Translations under genes and position numbers: made by a program
The notes under the pieces: generated by a model
What the model was told of the DNA's origin: nothing
Databases searched by the model: none
The model's input: the letters and a program-made list of their open reading frames with translations, nothing else
NCBI GenBank assembly: GCA_003225365.1
Contig: QHZN01000100.1
Location: forward strand, 1-45,094
Reading direction: 5' to 3'
DNA: 45,094 nt
Source of the DNA: Acidobacteriota bacterium
Lineage (GTDB): Bacteria; Acidobacteriota; Terriglobia; UBA7540
Part shown: positions 1-7,584 of the stretch, piece after piece
Layout: each line of letters opens with the position of its first letter
Numbering within the stretch: position 1 is the first letter of the stretch

Positions 1-217
1 GAATATGCGGCCATAGAGGATTCTATTCAGAATTTCCGCCTTGGGTTAAGGCCAAACGATAATTTACACCTCACGGCCTCACTATGCAAAGGCTGGGCTT
101 AAGTTTTGAGTGCGATGACCTTCCCTCCGTCGCCAGGAATTACAAGAGGCCAATACCGACGGGCATAGCGCATTCGTCATCGTTTAGGGCTGCGCCCGAA
201 ACGACCGCCGACGAAGT
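1..217. other. Window-edge stretch without a recognised gene
   Basis: No reading frame here resembles a protein I recognise. LytS-type kinases are usually followed by a LytTR response regulator, but none begins in this short piece, so the partner must lie elsewhere or beyond the window. Confidence 0.5.
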
Positions 218-1561
218 TCAGGACGACGCGTGGGCGGGCTCGGTGGGCGCGGTGCCTTGCGGCACGACCAGCTCTGGAAGCTCGAGCCGAATGGCGGTGC
301 CCTTCCCCGGCTGGCTGTTGATGTCGAAGCTGAACTCCTGGCCGTAGAGAACTTTCAAGCGCTCGCGGACGTTGGAAATGCCGATGCCGGACTCATAGAT
401 CCCCGTCTGTTTTTCGGGAGGAATCCCCACGCCGTCGTCGGCGACTTCGACGCGCAGGCGGCCGTTGCGACGGTGCGCGCGGAGCGTAATCGTGCCGCCT
501 TCGATTTTCGGCGCGATGCCGTGGCGGATGGCGTTTTCCACGAGCGGCTGCAAGATCATGCTCGGCACCACCGTGTCGAGCGCTTCGGGTTCAATTTCTT
601 TGCGGATTTGCAGCTTTTCGCGCCCGAAGCGCACGACCTCGATATCCAGATAATCGTCCACGAATTCGAGTTCCTGCTTGAGCGGCGAAAAGTGCACCTG
701 AGCTTTCAGCCGCCGGCGAAGGATGTTGGAGAGCTTGAGGATGACGGTCCGGGCCATGTCCGGGTCGAAGCGGACGAGCGAGGAGACGGTGTTGAGGGTA
801 TTGAACAGAAAGTGCGGATTGATCTGGCTGGTGAGCGCATCCACGCGGGCTTGCATCAAGGCGTGCTCCTGGTCCTCGAGTTTCCGCTGAATGCGCGTGT
901 TGTTCCAGATGCGCACGGGCAGGCCCACGGCGATGAGGGACGCGAAAACGATCAGCACGTTCGACCAGAAATGGTTCGTGTCGAGGTAGAAGAGGTGGTG
1001 GCGCGAAATCCTTCCCATCAGGAGCTGTGTGATCTCGAGAATCGCGCAGACGAGGGAAAATAGCACTTGCCAGTCCATTGCGGGATGCTTGAACCGCTGT
1101 TTAATGGAGCGGTAAAGGCTCAGGTCAATGAAGGGCGAGAATTTCCAGATCTCTTCCTTGTCCGGGCAAACGTAGCGCGCCGACCCTGCCACGCAGGCGT
1201 ACAGGACTGCCATCAGAAACGCGACAAATTCCTTGCCGATGAGCCATGCCGGCAAGCTCACCATCATTCCCACGGCCAGGCCCACGATCGTGCCGCCGAG
1301 CAAACCGGCGAGCACCGTCACTTCCAGACTCAGGTCCGCTCCCCGATAGCCTGCGAGCCGGGCCATCACGCCTAGCATGAAGGGGATGCCTAGAAAGGCG
1401 GCAAACTGGAGCTTCTGCCGAGGCGTGCGCTTCTCGATCATGAGCAGCTCGCGGAAAAGGCCGAAGCGCGCGATGAATCCCGCGAGCAGGGCCATGACGC
1501 CCACCTTGATGAGCAGCGTCACGAAGATTATGGCCGGCGAGCTGTTTGCAGCTTCGTTCAT
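218..1561 (-). CDS. LytS/YehU-type membrane sensor histidine kinase
   Basis: A 447-residue sensor kinase of the LytS/YehU family (His_kinase plus HATPase_c). The first 215 residues form about six hydrophobic segments, resembling a 5TM-Lyt sensor. The phospho-acceptor His250 lies in [12 protein letters not shown], the hallmark of this family. The N box is LVENAIRHG (Asn344), and the G boxes DDGVGI and [11 protein letters not shown] follow. The protein should autophosphorylate at the inner membrane and pass phosphate to a LytTR regulator, which is not visible here. The start codon overlaps the thiS-like stop by 4 bp (ATGA), so the two are translationally coupled. The signal sensed is unknown. 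Confidence 0.9.
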   Translation of the reverse strand: MNEAANSSPAIIFVTLLIKVGVMALLAGFIARFGLFRELLMIEKRTPRQKLQFAAFLGIPFMLGVMARLAGYRGADLSLEVTVLAGLLGGTIVGLAVGMMVSLPAWLIGKEFVAFLMAVLYACVAGSARYVCPDKEEIWKFSPFIDLSLYRSIKQRFKHPAMDWQVLFSLVCAILEITQLLMGRISRHHLFYLDTNHFWSNVLIVFASLIAVGLPVRIWNNTRIQRKLEDQEHALMQARVDALTSQINPHFLFNTLNTVSSLVRFDPDMARTVILKLSNILRRRLKAQVHFSPLKQELEFVDDYLDIEVVRFGREKLQIRKEIEPEALDTVVPSMILQPLVENAIRHGIAPKIEGGTITLRAHRRNGRLRVEVADDGVGIPPEKQTGIYESGIGISNVRERLKVLYGQEFSFDINSQPGKGTAIRLELPELVVPQGTAPTEPAHASS

Positions 1562-1782
1562 CGCCTTAGGGATTCAGTGGGGCGCCCTCCGCCAACAAAG
1601 TGTACCACTTCCAGGCGGTCGTGCTCTTCGATGGAGGTTTGGGCCCAGCGGGCGCGCGGAACGATGTCCAGATTTCGCTCCACCGCCACTCGGTCCGCGG
1701 GCAGCTTCAGCCAGGCCACGAGCTCGGCGAGCGTCAGCCCCTCGGGCACTTCCTGCTCGCGGCCGTTCAATTGGATGGTCAT
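1558..1782 (-). CDS. thiS: ThiS/MoaD-like sulfur carrier with C-terminal extension
   Basis: A 74-residue ubiquitin-like sulfur carrier. It begins [15 protein letters not shown] and carries the ThiS pattern of a beta strand, LTLAELV helix, AVERN and a C-terminal HFVGGG. ThiS delivers sulfur as a C-terminal thiocarboxylate for thiamine thiazole synthesis and normally ends exactly at Gly-Gly. Here eight further residues (RPTESLRR) follow the glycines. I chose the ATG at 1782 because homology starts there; the frame is open further upstream without similarity. No thiG, thiF or thiO is nearby. It is coupled to the kinase downstream and to the small protein upstream. A MoaD-like or other sulfur-carrier role is possible. 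Confidence 0.8.
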   Translation of the reverse strand: MTIQLNGREQEVPEGLTLAELVAWLKLPADRVAVERNLDIVPRARWAQTSIEEHDRLEVVHFVGGGRPTESLRR

Positions 1783-1792
1783 GGACTTCGTT

Positions 1793-2065
1793 TCATGCGG
1801 GCGGGCCGGCAGGGGGCGCAGGCATGATTTCTCCCCCTCGAATCTTCGCAATCACCTGCCGGTGCTGGTCTTCGAGCAGGCGCTTCAGCTTGTCGTCGGA
1901 AAAATCGGAAGCGCTGGCCTGTTTGCGATAGGAGGTCTTCAGCGAGTGGACGACCGCGCCGCCAATGTACACGGCCGTCTCAATACCCGCGTCCTTGCGG
2001 GTTTCCGTTTGGACGTGGTAAACGAGGTTGTTGAGCCGGATGTCGGTGTTGAATCCCGTCACCAT
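1793..2065 (-). CDS. Small conserved protein of unknown function
   Basis: A 90-residue protein beginning [13 protein letters not shown] with a beta-rich first half ([20 protein letters not shown]) and a helical basic second half. The GFNT...FHVQTE...VYIGG pattern recalls small hypothetical proteins I have seen in Acidobacteriota and Deltaproteobacteria, but I cannot assign a function. It lies 10 bp upstream of the thiS-like gene on the same strand and is probably the first gene of a three-gene operon with the kinase. The C-terminus is Pro/Ala-rich. Confidence 0.6.
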   Translation of the reverse strand: MVTGFNTDIRLNNLVYHVQTETRKDAGIETAVYIGGAVVHSLKTSYRKQASASDFSDDKLKRLLEDQHRQVIAKIRGGEIMPAPPAGPPA

Positions 2066-2166
2066 CGAATGCTGCTCCCGCCGGAGCCGGCGGACCCCTT
2101 CGACCGCTGATTCATGTTACCGGCTGGCGAGCCAACAAGGCAAGGGGAAATTGTTTTCAGCCCGAT

Positions 2167-2256
2167 GTAGCGGCGAGGTTCAGCCCGACATTATGCCAAC
2201 CAGGTCGACATTCTATCGGCGCCCTGCCGGCCCCGCGCCTGCATGACCGCCGCTAC
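2167..2256. repeat. Short element with 9-bp terminal inverted repeats
   Basis: GTAGCGGCG at 2167-2175 is matched perfectly by CGCCGCTAC at 2248-2256. The right end supplies the stop codon of the DUF2255-like gene. A related element lies at 6034-6098. It looks like a small non-coding dispersed repeat and could also act as a transcript-end hairpin. Confidence 0.55.
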
Positions 2257-2633
2257 AACGGCACGAGCTCGATAGTTGTCCCCCTGGACTTCGCCCCTCC
2301 GAGGTCTCGAGCGTACTTGAGGGAACCCGGAGAATTGTATTTATTGAGGTAGGCACGGTCCACAGCGTCGTTCAGCCGCTTGCTTCGCGTGCGCAAGGCG
2401 CGGACGGGAATTTCATGGCTAACAATTTCGATGGCACCGCGGGGCTCCTCGAGAAACTTCCGGTACCAGCCTCCCGGCTTCAGGCTCCAGGAGCGCACGA
2501 ATACCCGCCCTTCTACCACTACCACCCAAATGCCGATGAAACGATGGGGTTGATTGCCGGCGCGGATTCGCAGCACTTTACTGCCGGTGATGGCGGCCAG
2601 GATTTCGTTCGGGAACCTTCGTCTCGGCTCCAT
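2253..2633 (-). CDS. DUF2255-like protein
   Basis: A 126-residue protein. The central IGIWVVVVEGRVFVRSW strand pair, the GGWYRKFLEEPRG segment and the ending AYLNKYNS...TTIELVPL match the pattern I know for DUF2255, a family with a flavin-reductase/PNPOx-like split-barrel flavour and unknown substrate. No catalytic residues can be named. Its stop codon lies within the terminal repeat of a dispersed element, so the last residues may have been altered by it. It stands alone between the thiS operon and the alcohol dehydrogenase, both on the same strand. Confidence 0.65.
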   Translation of the reverse strand: MEPRRRFPNEILAAITGSKVLRIRAGNQPHRFIGIWVVVVEGRVFVRSWSLKPGGWYRKFLEEPRGAIEIVSHEIPVRALRTRSKRLNDAVDRAYLNKYNSPGSLKYARDLGGAKSRGTTIELVPL

Positions 2634-2680
2634 CTTAGAGCTGCCTGGTAGCAGGGCGCTGCGCCCGCGAAAATGACTCG

Positions 2681-3688
2681 CTAAGGGAACGCGACGACGC
2701 GCCGGCCGGAGACTTTCCCCTGTCGCATGGCGTCGAAAATATCATTCAAGTCTTCCAGACGGCACGCTTCGGCCACAGTCTTGATTTTTCCCCGGGCCGC
2801 AAGCGCCAACACTTCCCGCAAGTCCTGCCGTGTGCCGACGCCCGAGGTCAGAATGCGGATGCCTTTTGCGACGCTCCCAAGGATCGGCAGCGTGAAGTCA
2901 CCGGGGGGGAGGCCCACAAGCACCAGCGTTCCCCCGCGGCGGAGCGCGTTGAAGCCCTGGAGAATCGCCTCTCGGGCGGGCGCCAGGCACAAGACCACAT
3001 GGGCGCCACCGAGGTCGCGCAAGGCCTCGTCGGGCTTGACCTGCGAAGCATCCACGGTCGAGTCGGCTCCCAAGCGCGATGCTAGCTCCAACTTCGCCTT
3101 GGCAACGTCCACCGCCACCACGCGCGCGCCCATGGCTTTCGCAATCTGCACTGCGTAGTGGCCGAGGCCGCCGACGCCCCACACGGCCACCGTCTCGCCC
3201 ACCGCCGCGCCTGAAATCTTGAGCGCGCGATAGGGCGTGAGGCCCGCGCACAGGATCGGCGCGGCGTCCTGCCAGGCGAGTTCCTGCGGCACGGCAACGG
3301 CGTGCGAGGCGGCGGCCTTCACGTACTCCGCGTACCCGCCGTCTACCATGAAGCCGGTCACGACAATCGCGGGGCAGAGCGGCTCGCGGTTGCTGGTGCA
3401 GTATTCGCACGCGCCGCAGGTGGAATGAATCCACGGCACGCCGGCGCGGTCGCCGGGCTGGAAATTCCCGACGCCGTGGCCCGCTTCGACAACTTCCCCG
3501 ACAACTTCATGCCCGAGGATCACCGGAAGCTTGGGCAGGCGCCACTCGCCTGCCATCAGGTGCAAGTCGGTGTGGCAAACCCCGCAGGCTTTGACTTTGA
3601 TCAGGATTTCGCCAGCCCCAATTTTCGGGACAGGCACGTCTTCCAATGAGAGTGCCGCGCCAGCCTTGTGAAGCACTGCGGCTTTCAT
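2681..3688 (-). CDS. Zinc-dependent alcohol dehydrogenase
   Basis: A 335-residue medium-chain dehydrogenase/reductase that should oxidise primary alcohols (or reduce aldehydes) with NAD(P) in the cytoplasm. Catalytic zinc ligands are Cys38 (ACGVCHTD), His60-Glu61 (GHEVVGEV) and Cys147. The structural zinc loop has Cys91, Cys94, Cys97 and Cys105. The Rossmann motif GVGGLGHYAVQIAK starts near residue 171. Length and motif order are those of AdhP/AdhA-type enzymes. It lies 47 bp upstream of the DUF2255-like gene on the same strand. The substrate cannot be read from the sequence. Confidence 0.92.
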   Translation of the reverse strand: MKAAVLHKAGAALSLEDVPVPKIGAGEILIKVKACGVCHTDLHLMAGEWRLPKLPVILGHEVVGEVVEAGHGVGNFQPGDRAGVPWIHSTCGACEYCTSNREPLCPAIVVTGFMVDGGYAEYVKAAASHAVAVPQELAWQDAAPILCAGLTPYRALKISGAAVGETVAVWGVGGLGHYAVQIAKAMGARVVAVDVAKAKLELASRLGADSTVDASQVKPDEALRDLGGAHVVLCLAPAREAILQGFNALRRGGTLVLVGLPPGDFTLPILGSVAKGIRILTSGVGTRQDLREVLALAARGKIKTVAEACRLEDLNDIFDAMRQGKVSGRRVVAFP

Positions 3689-3785
3689 GCCGTTTGAACT
3701 TTAGATGTCGAAATCAAATGCCCAATATGGAACCGTTTCGAGAGACTCTATTCATCGGTCAATCTCGGAAACGGGGTTTACCAGC

Positions 3786-3929
3786 CTGATGAAAAAAGAG
3801 TCTGGAGCCGTCATTCCGAGCAGAGCGAGGAATCTGATCTTGCACGCGGCGCCGGAAAACAGAGCAGATTCCTCAGTCCGGCAAAGAACGTCGGACTTCG
3901 GAATGACATCGTCCTGCCTTTTTCATCAG
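3786..3929. repeat. MITE-like palindromic repeat, GTCATTCYGAG family (copy 1)
   Basis: An 11-bp perfect terminal inverted repeat (CTGATGAAAAA at 3786-3796 and its complement at 3919-3929) encloses inner inverted ends GTCATTCCGAG (from 3810) and CGGAATGAC (to 3907). Two further copies of the family occur at 31929-32083 and 40931-41058. The frames across it code only repeat-derived peptides. It fills the spacer between the alcohol dehydrogenase and atpE. Confidence 0.8.
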
Positions 3930-3982
3930 ACTGTTAAAAAATACTGGGAGGCAAAGGGCCTCCCCAGCGAGCTCGCAATAGG

Positions 3983-4318
3983 CTAGCTGATCTTGGGAAC
4001 CACTTGCAGGATGATAATGGCCAGCGTGTAGAGGGCCATGGACTCAATCAGCACCAGCGCCAGGATGAGCGCAAACTGGATGCCAGGACGAGCTCCAGGA
4101 TTCCGCGCTAAACCTTCGCAGGCGGCGGCCGCAGCTTTCCCCTGTGCCATCCCGCAGCCTGCAGACGCAATGGCCATGGCGAAGCCCGAGGTGATGGCTG
4201 CCCACATCGTGGTCTTCTCCGTGGAGTGCCCCACTGCCTCCCCCGCCTGCGCATAAACAGGGGCGGCGAGCAAAAGCCCCCCGAGAACCGTAATCAATCC
4301 AATCAAGTATCGCTTCAT
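3983..4318 (-). CDS. atpE: ATP synthase Fo subunit c
   Basis: A 111-residue c-ring subunit with a cleavable-looking N-terminal signal segment (to about residue 24, VYAQA) before the usual two-helix hairpin. The polar loop is ARNPG (residues 71-75) and the ion-binding carboxylate is Glu92 in LIESMALY. Gln59, Glu92, Ser93 and Tyr97 coincide with ligands of sodium-type c-rings; the neighbouring Thr is Met. I chose the ATG at 4318 because AAGGAG lies just upstream; the open frame extends further without homology. It is the last gene of atpZ-atpI-atpB-atpE. F1 genes and the b and delta subunits are absent from the window. Confidence 0.95.
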   Translation of the reverse strand: MKRYLIGLITVLGGLLLAAPVYAQAGEAVGHSTEKTTMWAAITSGFAMAIASAGCGMAQGKAAAAACEGLARNPGARPGIQFALILALVLIESMALYTLAIIILQVVPKIS

Positions 4319-4372
4319 CTTGTCTCCTTTGACCCCAGCGCCACGAATCAGGCAGGAGCCCGTTTTAGATAT

Positions 4373-4428
4373 CCGCCAGGAGGTGGTTACCTGCCACCCC
4401 TCGTGCAGGCAGGTCTCACACTGGCGGG
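4373..4428 (-). promoter_or_regulatory. Possible structured leader upstream of atpE
   Basis: CCGCCAG (4373-4379) and CTGGCGG (4421-4427) can pair, with a smaller AGGTGG/CCACC stem inside. It lies between the heptad array and the atpE ribosome site. It may tune atpE translation, as c is needed in excess, but it may equally be a repeat relic. Confidence 0.3.
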
Positions 4429-4435
4429 ACAAACA

Positions 4436-4572
4436 AGAAGTCAGAAGCTAGAAGTCAGAAGTCAGAATGGACTTCACCATATCGAGATCCCGTTTCGCGA
4501 ACGAATTCGATCCTGGCCGGTTCCTCATTCTAACTTCTAGCTTCTGATTTCTGAATTCTAGTTTCTGATTTG
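4436..4572. repeat. Inverted pair of 7-bp repeat arrays between atpB and atpE
   Basis: The left arm, 4436-4470, has five units such as AGAAGTC. The right arm, 4524-4572, has seven units such as TAGCTTC and TGATTTC. The arms are reverse-complementary in kind and separated by 53 bp, so RNA or single-stranded DNA could form a long imperfect hairpin. The right arm ends 1 bp before the atpB stop codon. Confidence 0.85.
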
Positions 4573-4573
4573 C

Positions 4574-5338
4574 TCAATGTTCTTCCGCCACCGCCATGCT
4601 GATGTAAATCGCCGGTAGGAGCATGAAGATGTACGCCTGCAACAATGAGACAAACATATGCAGCGCCATGAAAACCACCGGGACCAGAATCGGAACCAAG
4701 CCCCCGAAGATGCGCTCGAGAATTCCACCCACCAGCATGTTGGCGTAAAGCCGGACGCTGAGCGACAACAACCGGCCGAAATTGCCCACGACCTCGATGG
4801 GGAACATCAGAATGGCCAGCCCGAGCATTGGCCCGCAAAGGTGCTTCAAGTAGCCCGCGACTCCGTGGTGGCGCAAGCCATGAAAGTTGTAATACAAGAA
4901 CGCCGCCACCGCCAAGCCAAGCGTGGCTTGGATCCAGCCCGTCGGGCTGACCTCGATCTGAAGAGCGGAGTTCGGAACCCCCAGGGCGGGCACGAGCGTC
5001 AGCAGGTTGCACACCAAGACGAAAATGAACAGCGTGGCGAGCATGGGAACGTAGCGCTCGCTCCCGTGGCCGATAATCTCCTCCGCTGTATCTTGGGTGA
5101 ATTTCACGATCTCTTCCACAATGTGCTGAAGGATTCCAGGGTTTTCGACAGAAAGTCTGCTCCTCACGATCAGTGCGAGGGTGATGATAGCCGCCACAAC
5201 CAACAATTCCATCGCCAAATAGTCGGGAATCGGGTAAGCCGGGTCAGGGGGGGGCAAACGAAGGGCTGTCAACAGTGGGGTCACGACGCCCGCCAGGAGT
5301 TTATTCAAGACCGCTGTCAACCACAGTTTATGCTCCAT
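4574..5338 (-). CDS. atpB: ATP synthase Fo subunit a
   Basis: A 254-residue polytopic membrane subunit that forms the ion half-channels against the c-ring. The essential arginine is Arg196 in LLSLSVRLYANMLVGG. Other family signs are the HGSERYVPMLATLFIFVLVCNLLTLVP segment (split here: HGSERY and CNLLTLVP) and the C-terminal helix with LLQAYIFMLLPAIYIS. Length is normal. It follows atpI by 46 bp, and heptad repeats separate it from atpE. The membrane order atpI-atpB-atpE is canonical. Confidence 0.96.
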   Translation of the reverse strand: MEHKLWLTAVLNKLLAGVVTPLLTALRLPPPDPAYPIPDYLAMELLVVAAIITLALIVRSRLSVENPGILQHIVEEIVKFTQDTAEEIIGHGSERYVPMLATLFIFVLVCNLLTLVPALGVPNSALQIEVSPTGWIQATLGLAVAAFLYYNFHGLRHHGVAGYLKHLCGPMLGLAILMFPIEVVGNFGRLLSLSVRLYANMLVGGILERIFGGLVPILVPVVFMALHMFVSLLQAYIFMLLPAIYISMAVAEEH

Positions 5339-5384
5339 CGCTTTGTGATAATCCCCTGAGAGGCGCGCGGAACCTCAGCCGGCC

Positions 5385-5777
5385 TCACGTCCGGAATCCT
5401 TCTCGAAGCTCGATTATCCCTTCGAGCAAGACCCCGGCCGCCGGGACGAACAGACCTGCAAGAATCGGGCCGGCGGGCAGCCAGCCTGTTTTGTAGAACC
5501 AATATACCCCGACCAAGGCCAGAGGATGGCGGACGCTGAACTTCAAGAGCACGCGCCGAGGCACGCGAATGTGGCCGGCGCTAAAGAGCGTCTCGACCGC
5601 CTGGCGAAGCCAAAAGTAATTGATCGTGGCAATCCCGGCACCCAAAAGGAACGCCAGCGCGGCCTGGGGCTTGCCTAGGGCCACGATGGTCGCGACTCCT
5701 GCCAACGCCGCGCCCAGCATCCATCGCGGAAGACGGGCTTCCGCGCGAGCAATTTCAGGAATCTGAATTTTTTCCAC
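5385..5777 (-). CDS. atpI: ATP synthase I-like membrane protein
   Basis: A 130-residue protein with about four hydrophobic segments, including the motif GAGIATINYFWLRQAVETL typical of the ATP-synt_I family. This family assists c-ring assembly or Mg2+ handling in Fo. The start is GTG at 5777; the gene overlaps atpZ by 23 bp, which indicates translational coupling. It is placed directly before atpB, as usual for atpI. Sequence conservation in this family is low, so the call rests on hydrophobicity pattern plus position. Confidence 0.75.
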   Translation of the reverse strand: MEKIQIPEIARAEARLPRWMLGAALAGVATIVALGKPQAALAFLLGAGIATINYFWLRQAVETLFSAGHIRVPRRVLLKFSVRHPLALVGVYWFYKTGWLPAGPILAGLFVPAAGVLLEGIIELREGFRT

Positions 5778-6021
5778 TCTGCCGTTTCTCCGCCCTGGTC
5801 AGAATTCTCAACACTTCGACGAGCCCTCCCGCAACTCCGGCCAATGCCATCACCACCGCCAGCCAGGGTCCGGTGTGGAGCCAACCGCTCAAAAGCCATC
5901 CCAGGAAAAATCCGCCCACGGCGCCGGCAGGGATGATAAATCCCAGGCCGGAATAATACGCCACTTGCGCCCAAATATCGGCTTGCTTGCCGAGGCGGCC
6001 GGGCACGCGCCAACTCCCCAT
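5755..6021 (-). CDS. atpZ: AtpZ/AtpI-type Fo accessory protein
   Basis: An 88-residue protein with two membrane helices: YYSGLGFIIPAGAVGGFFLGWLL, split as YYSGLGFIIPAG and GGFFLGWLL, and a second from WLAVVMALAG. The glycine-rich first helix and the short charged tail match the ATPase_gene1/AtpZ family, which accompanies Fo genes and may form a cation channel with AtpI. It is the first atp gene here and starts 81 bp after the nuoN stop; a small dispersed repeat occupies that gap. Confidence 0.8.
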   Translation of the reverse strand: MGSWRVPGRLGKQADIWAQVAYYSGLGFIIPAGAVGGFFLGWLLSGWLHTGPWLAVVMALAGVAGGLVEVLRILTRAEKRQSGKNSDS

Positions 6022-6033
6022 GTTCGGTCAGAC

Positions 6034-6098
6034 GTAGAGGCCGGCTTCAGCCGGGCAATCGCTCTAGTCCCAAGTGCTGGGCGGAAGCCCGCCGCTAC
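6034..6098. repeat. Short element with imperfect GTAGCGGCG-type ends
   Basis: GTAGAGGCC at 6034-6042 and CGCCGCTAC at 6090-6098 match in seven of nine positions. Inside are GC-rich hairpins (GGCTTCAGCC; GGGCGGAAGCCCGCC). It is related to the element at 2167-2256 and fills the nuoN-atpZ gap. It could act as a transcript attenuator. Confidence 0.5.
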
Positions 6099-6102
6099 TT
6101 CA

Positions 6103-7584
6103 CTAGAATAACGGCACCGCCGCCGTTTGCGCCAGCCGAATCAGCGGCTCCGGATAAACGCCGATGGCGACGGTCACAGCGAGCGTCACAACGAGCGCCA
6201 CGGTAAGGCCCCAGCTGCTTTCGAGGGGCACCTGATCCGGCGCCCGCTTCATGAACATCGCGACTACAATTCGAAAATAATAATAGAGCGCCACGACCGC
6301 GTAGGCCACTCCCAGCACGGCCAAGTAATAGTGCCCGGTCTCGATGAGCGAGAGAAAGATGAAGTACTTCCCAATGAACCCCGCGGTGGGCGGAATACCG
6401 GCGAGCGACAACAAATAGACGAGCATCAATAACGCCATGCCGGGCGCTCGGGCCATAAGGCCGGAAAGGTCGTCCAGTTCGTCGCCGATAATGTCTTTTC
6501 GCCGCATGAGGATGATGACCGCAAACGCGCCCAGGTTCATGAAGGCATACACGAACAGGTAGATCAACACCGCCAGCAGGCCGTCGCGATTGCCGTCGGC
6601 CGCGGCGATTACGCCGAGCAGCAGGTAGCCGACGTGCGAAATCGTCGAGTAGCCGAAGAAGCGCTTGATGTTGGTCTGCGAGAGGGCAGCGAGGTTGCCG
6701 AGCGTCATGGTGGCGATGGCAACGCCGATCACCAGCAACTGCCACTGGCCGTCGAAGGGCTTTAAGCCCACCAGGAGCAGCCGTAGGAAAATCGCGAACG
6801 AGCCCACCTTCGGCGCCACCGAAATAAAGGCCGTAATCGACGTGGGCGCGCCTTCGTAGGCGTCCGGGGTCCACTGATGGAAGGGCACGGCGGCGATCTT
6901 GAAAAACAATCCGGCCAGCAGCGTAATCATCGCCACCCAGACCAGGGCGTCGCCGCGCGGCCGCTGAGCCAAGGCGGCTTGAATGTCAGCCAGGCGCGTC
7001 GAGCCGGAGAACCCGTAGAGCAGCGACATGCCGTAGAGCAACAACCCCGAAGAGAACGCGCCGAGCAGGAAGAACTTCATCGCCGCTTCGTTCGAGCGCC
7101 GGTTCCCGCGCAGGAAGCCCGTCAGCACGTACTCGCACAGCGCCATCAATTCGAGCGCGATGAAGAGCACGATCAGGTCCGTGCCCGAGGCCAGAAACAT
7201 CATGCCGACGGCTGAGAGCAGCAGCAGGGCGTAATATTCACCGAGATGCACCTGCTCGACTTCCAGGTACTTGACCGAAATCAGCACCACGATGGCCGTG
7301 GCGAGGACGATGACGAGTTTCAAGAAAATCGCGAAGGTGTCGAGCGAGAACCGGCCATCAAATCCCGAGTAGCTCGGGGTCTGGCTCTGAAACATCCACA
7401 TCAAGAGCTTGACTGCGGCAAACCCCAACCCAAGCAGCGCCGTCACCGCATTCAGGAACTTATCCCGCCGCTCCAGCATGAAATCAATCATCAGGATGCC
7501 CAGACCGAACAACGTCAGGACGATCTCCGGCGCGATGGCCAGGTAATCCGGCCGCTGAAAAAACTGGTTCCAAAGGTTTCCCAT
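6103..7584 (-). CDS. nuoN: NADH:quinone oxidoreductase subunit N (set B)
   Basis: A 493-residue antiporter-like membrane subunit of complex I, about 14 helices. The TM5 glutamate lies in LFIALELMALCEYVLTGF, the broken-helix lysine in LFFKIAAVPFHQWTPDAYEGAPT, and the second channel motif in NIKRFFGYSTISHVGYLLLG. No segment is missing. The start codon shares one base with the nuoM stop (TGATG). It is the last gene of set B and the atp genes follow. It differs clearly from the set A NuoN, so the two are not a recent duplication. Confidence 0.96.
   Translation of the reverse strand: MGNLWNQFFQRPDYLAIAPEIVLTLFGLGILMIDFMLERRDKFLNAVTALLGLGFAAVKLLMWMFQSQTPSYSGFDGRFSLDTFAIFLKLVIVLATAIVVLISVKYLEVEQVHLGEYYALLLLSAVGMMFLASGTDLIVLFIALELMALCEYVLTGFLRGNRRSNEAAMKFFLLGAFSSGLLLYGMSLLYGFSGSTRLADIQAALAQRPRGDALVWVAMITLLAGLFFKIAAVPFHQWTPDAYEGAPTSITAFISVAPKVGSFAIFLRLLLVGLKPFDGQWQLLVIGVAIATMTLGNLAALSQTNIKRFFGYSTISHVGYLLLGVIAAADGNRDGLLAVLIYLFVYAFMNLGAFAVIILMRRKDIIGDELDDLSGLMARAPGMALLMLVYLLSLAGIPPTAGFIGKYFIFLSLIETGHYYLAVLGVAYAVVALYYYFRIVVAMFMKRAPDQVPLESSWGLTVALVVTLAVTVAIGVYPEPLIRLAQTAAVPLF

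Noticed and set aside
3705-3986. A 93-residue plus-strand frame before atpE
   Set aside because: Its central part is translated MITE-like repeat; no coding evidence remains outside the repeat.
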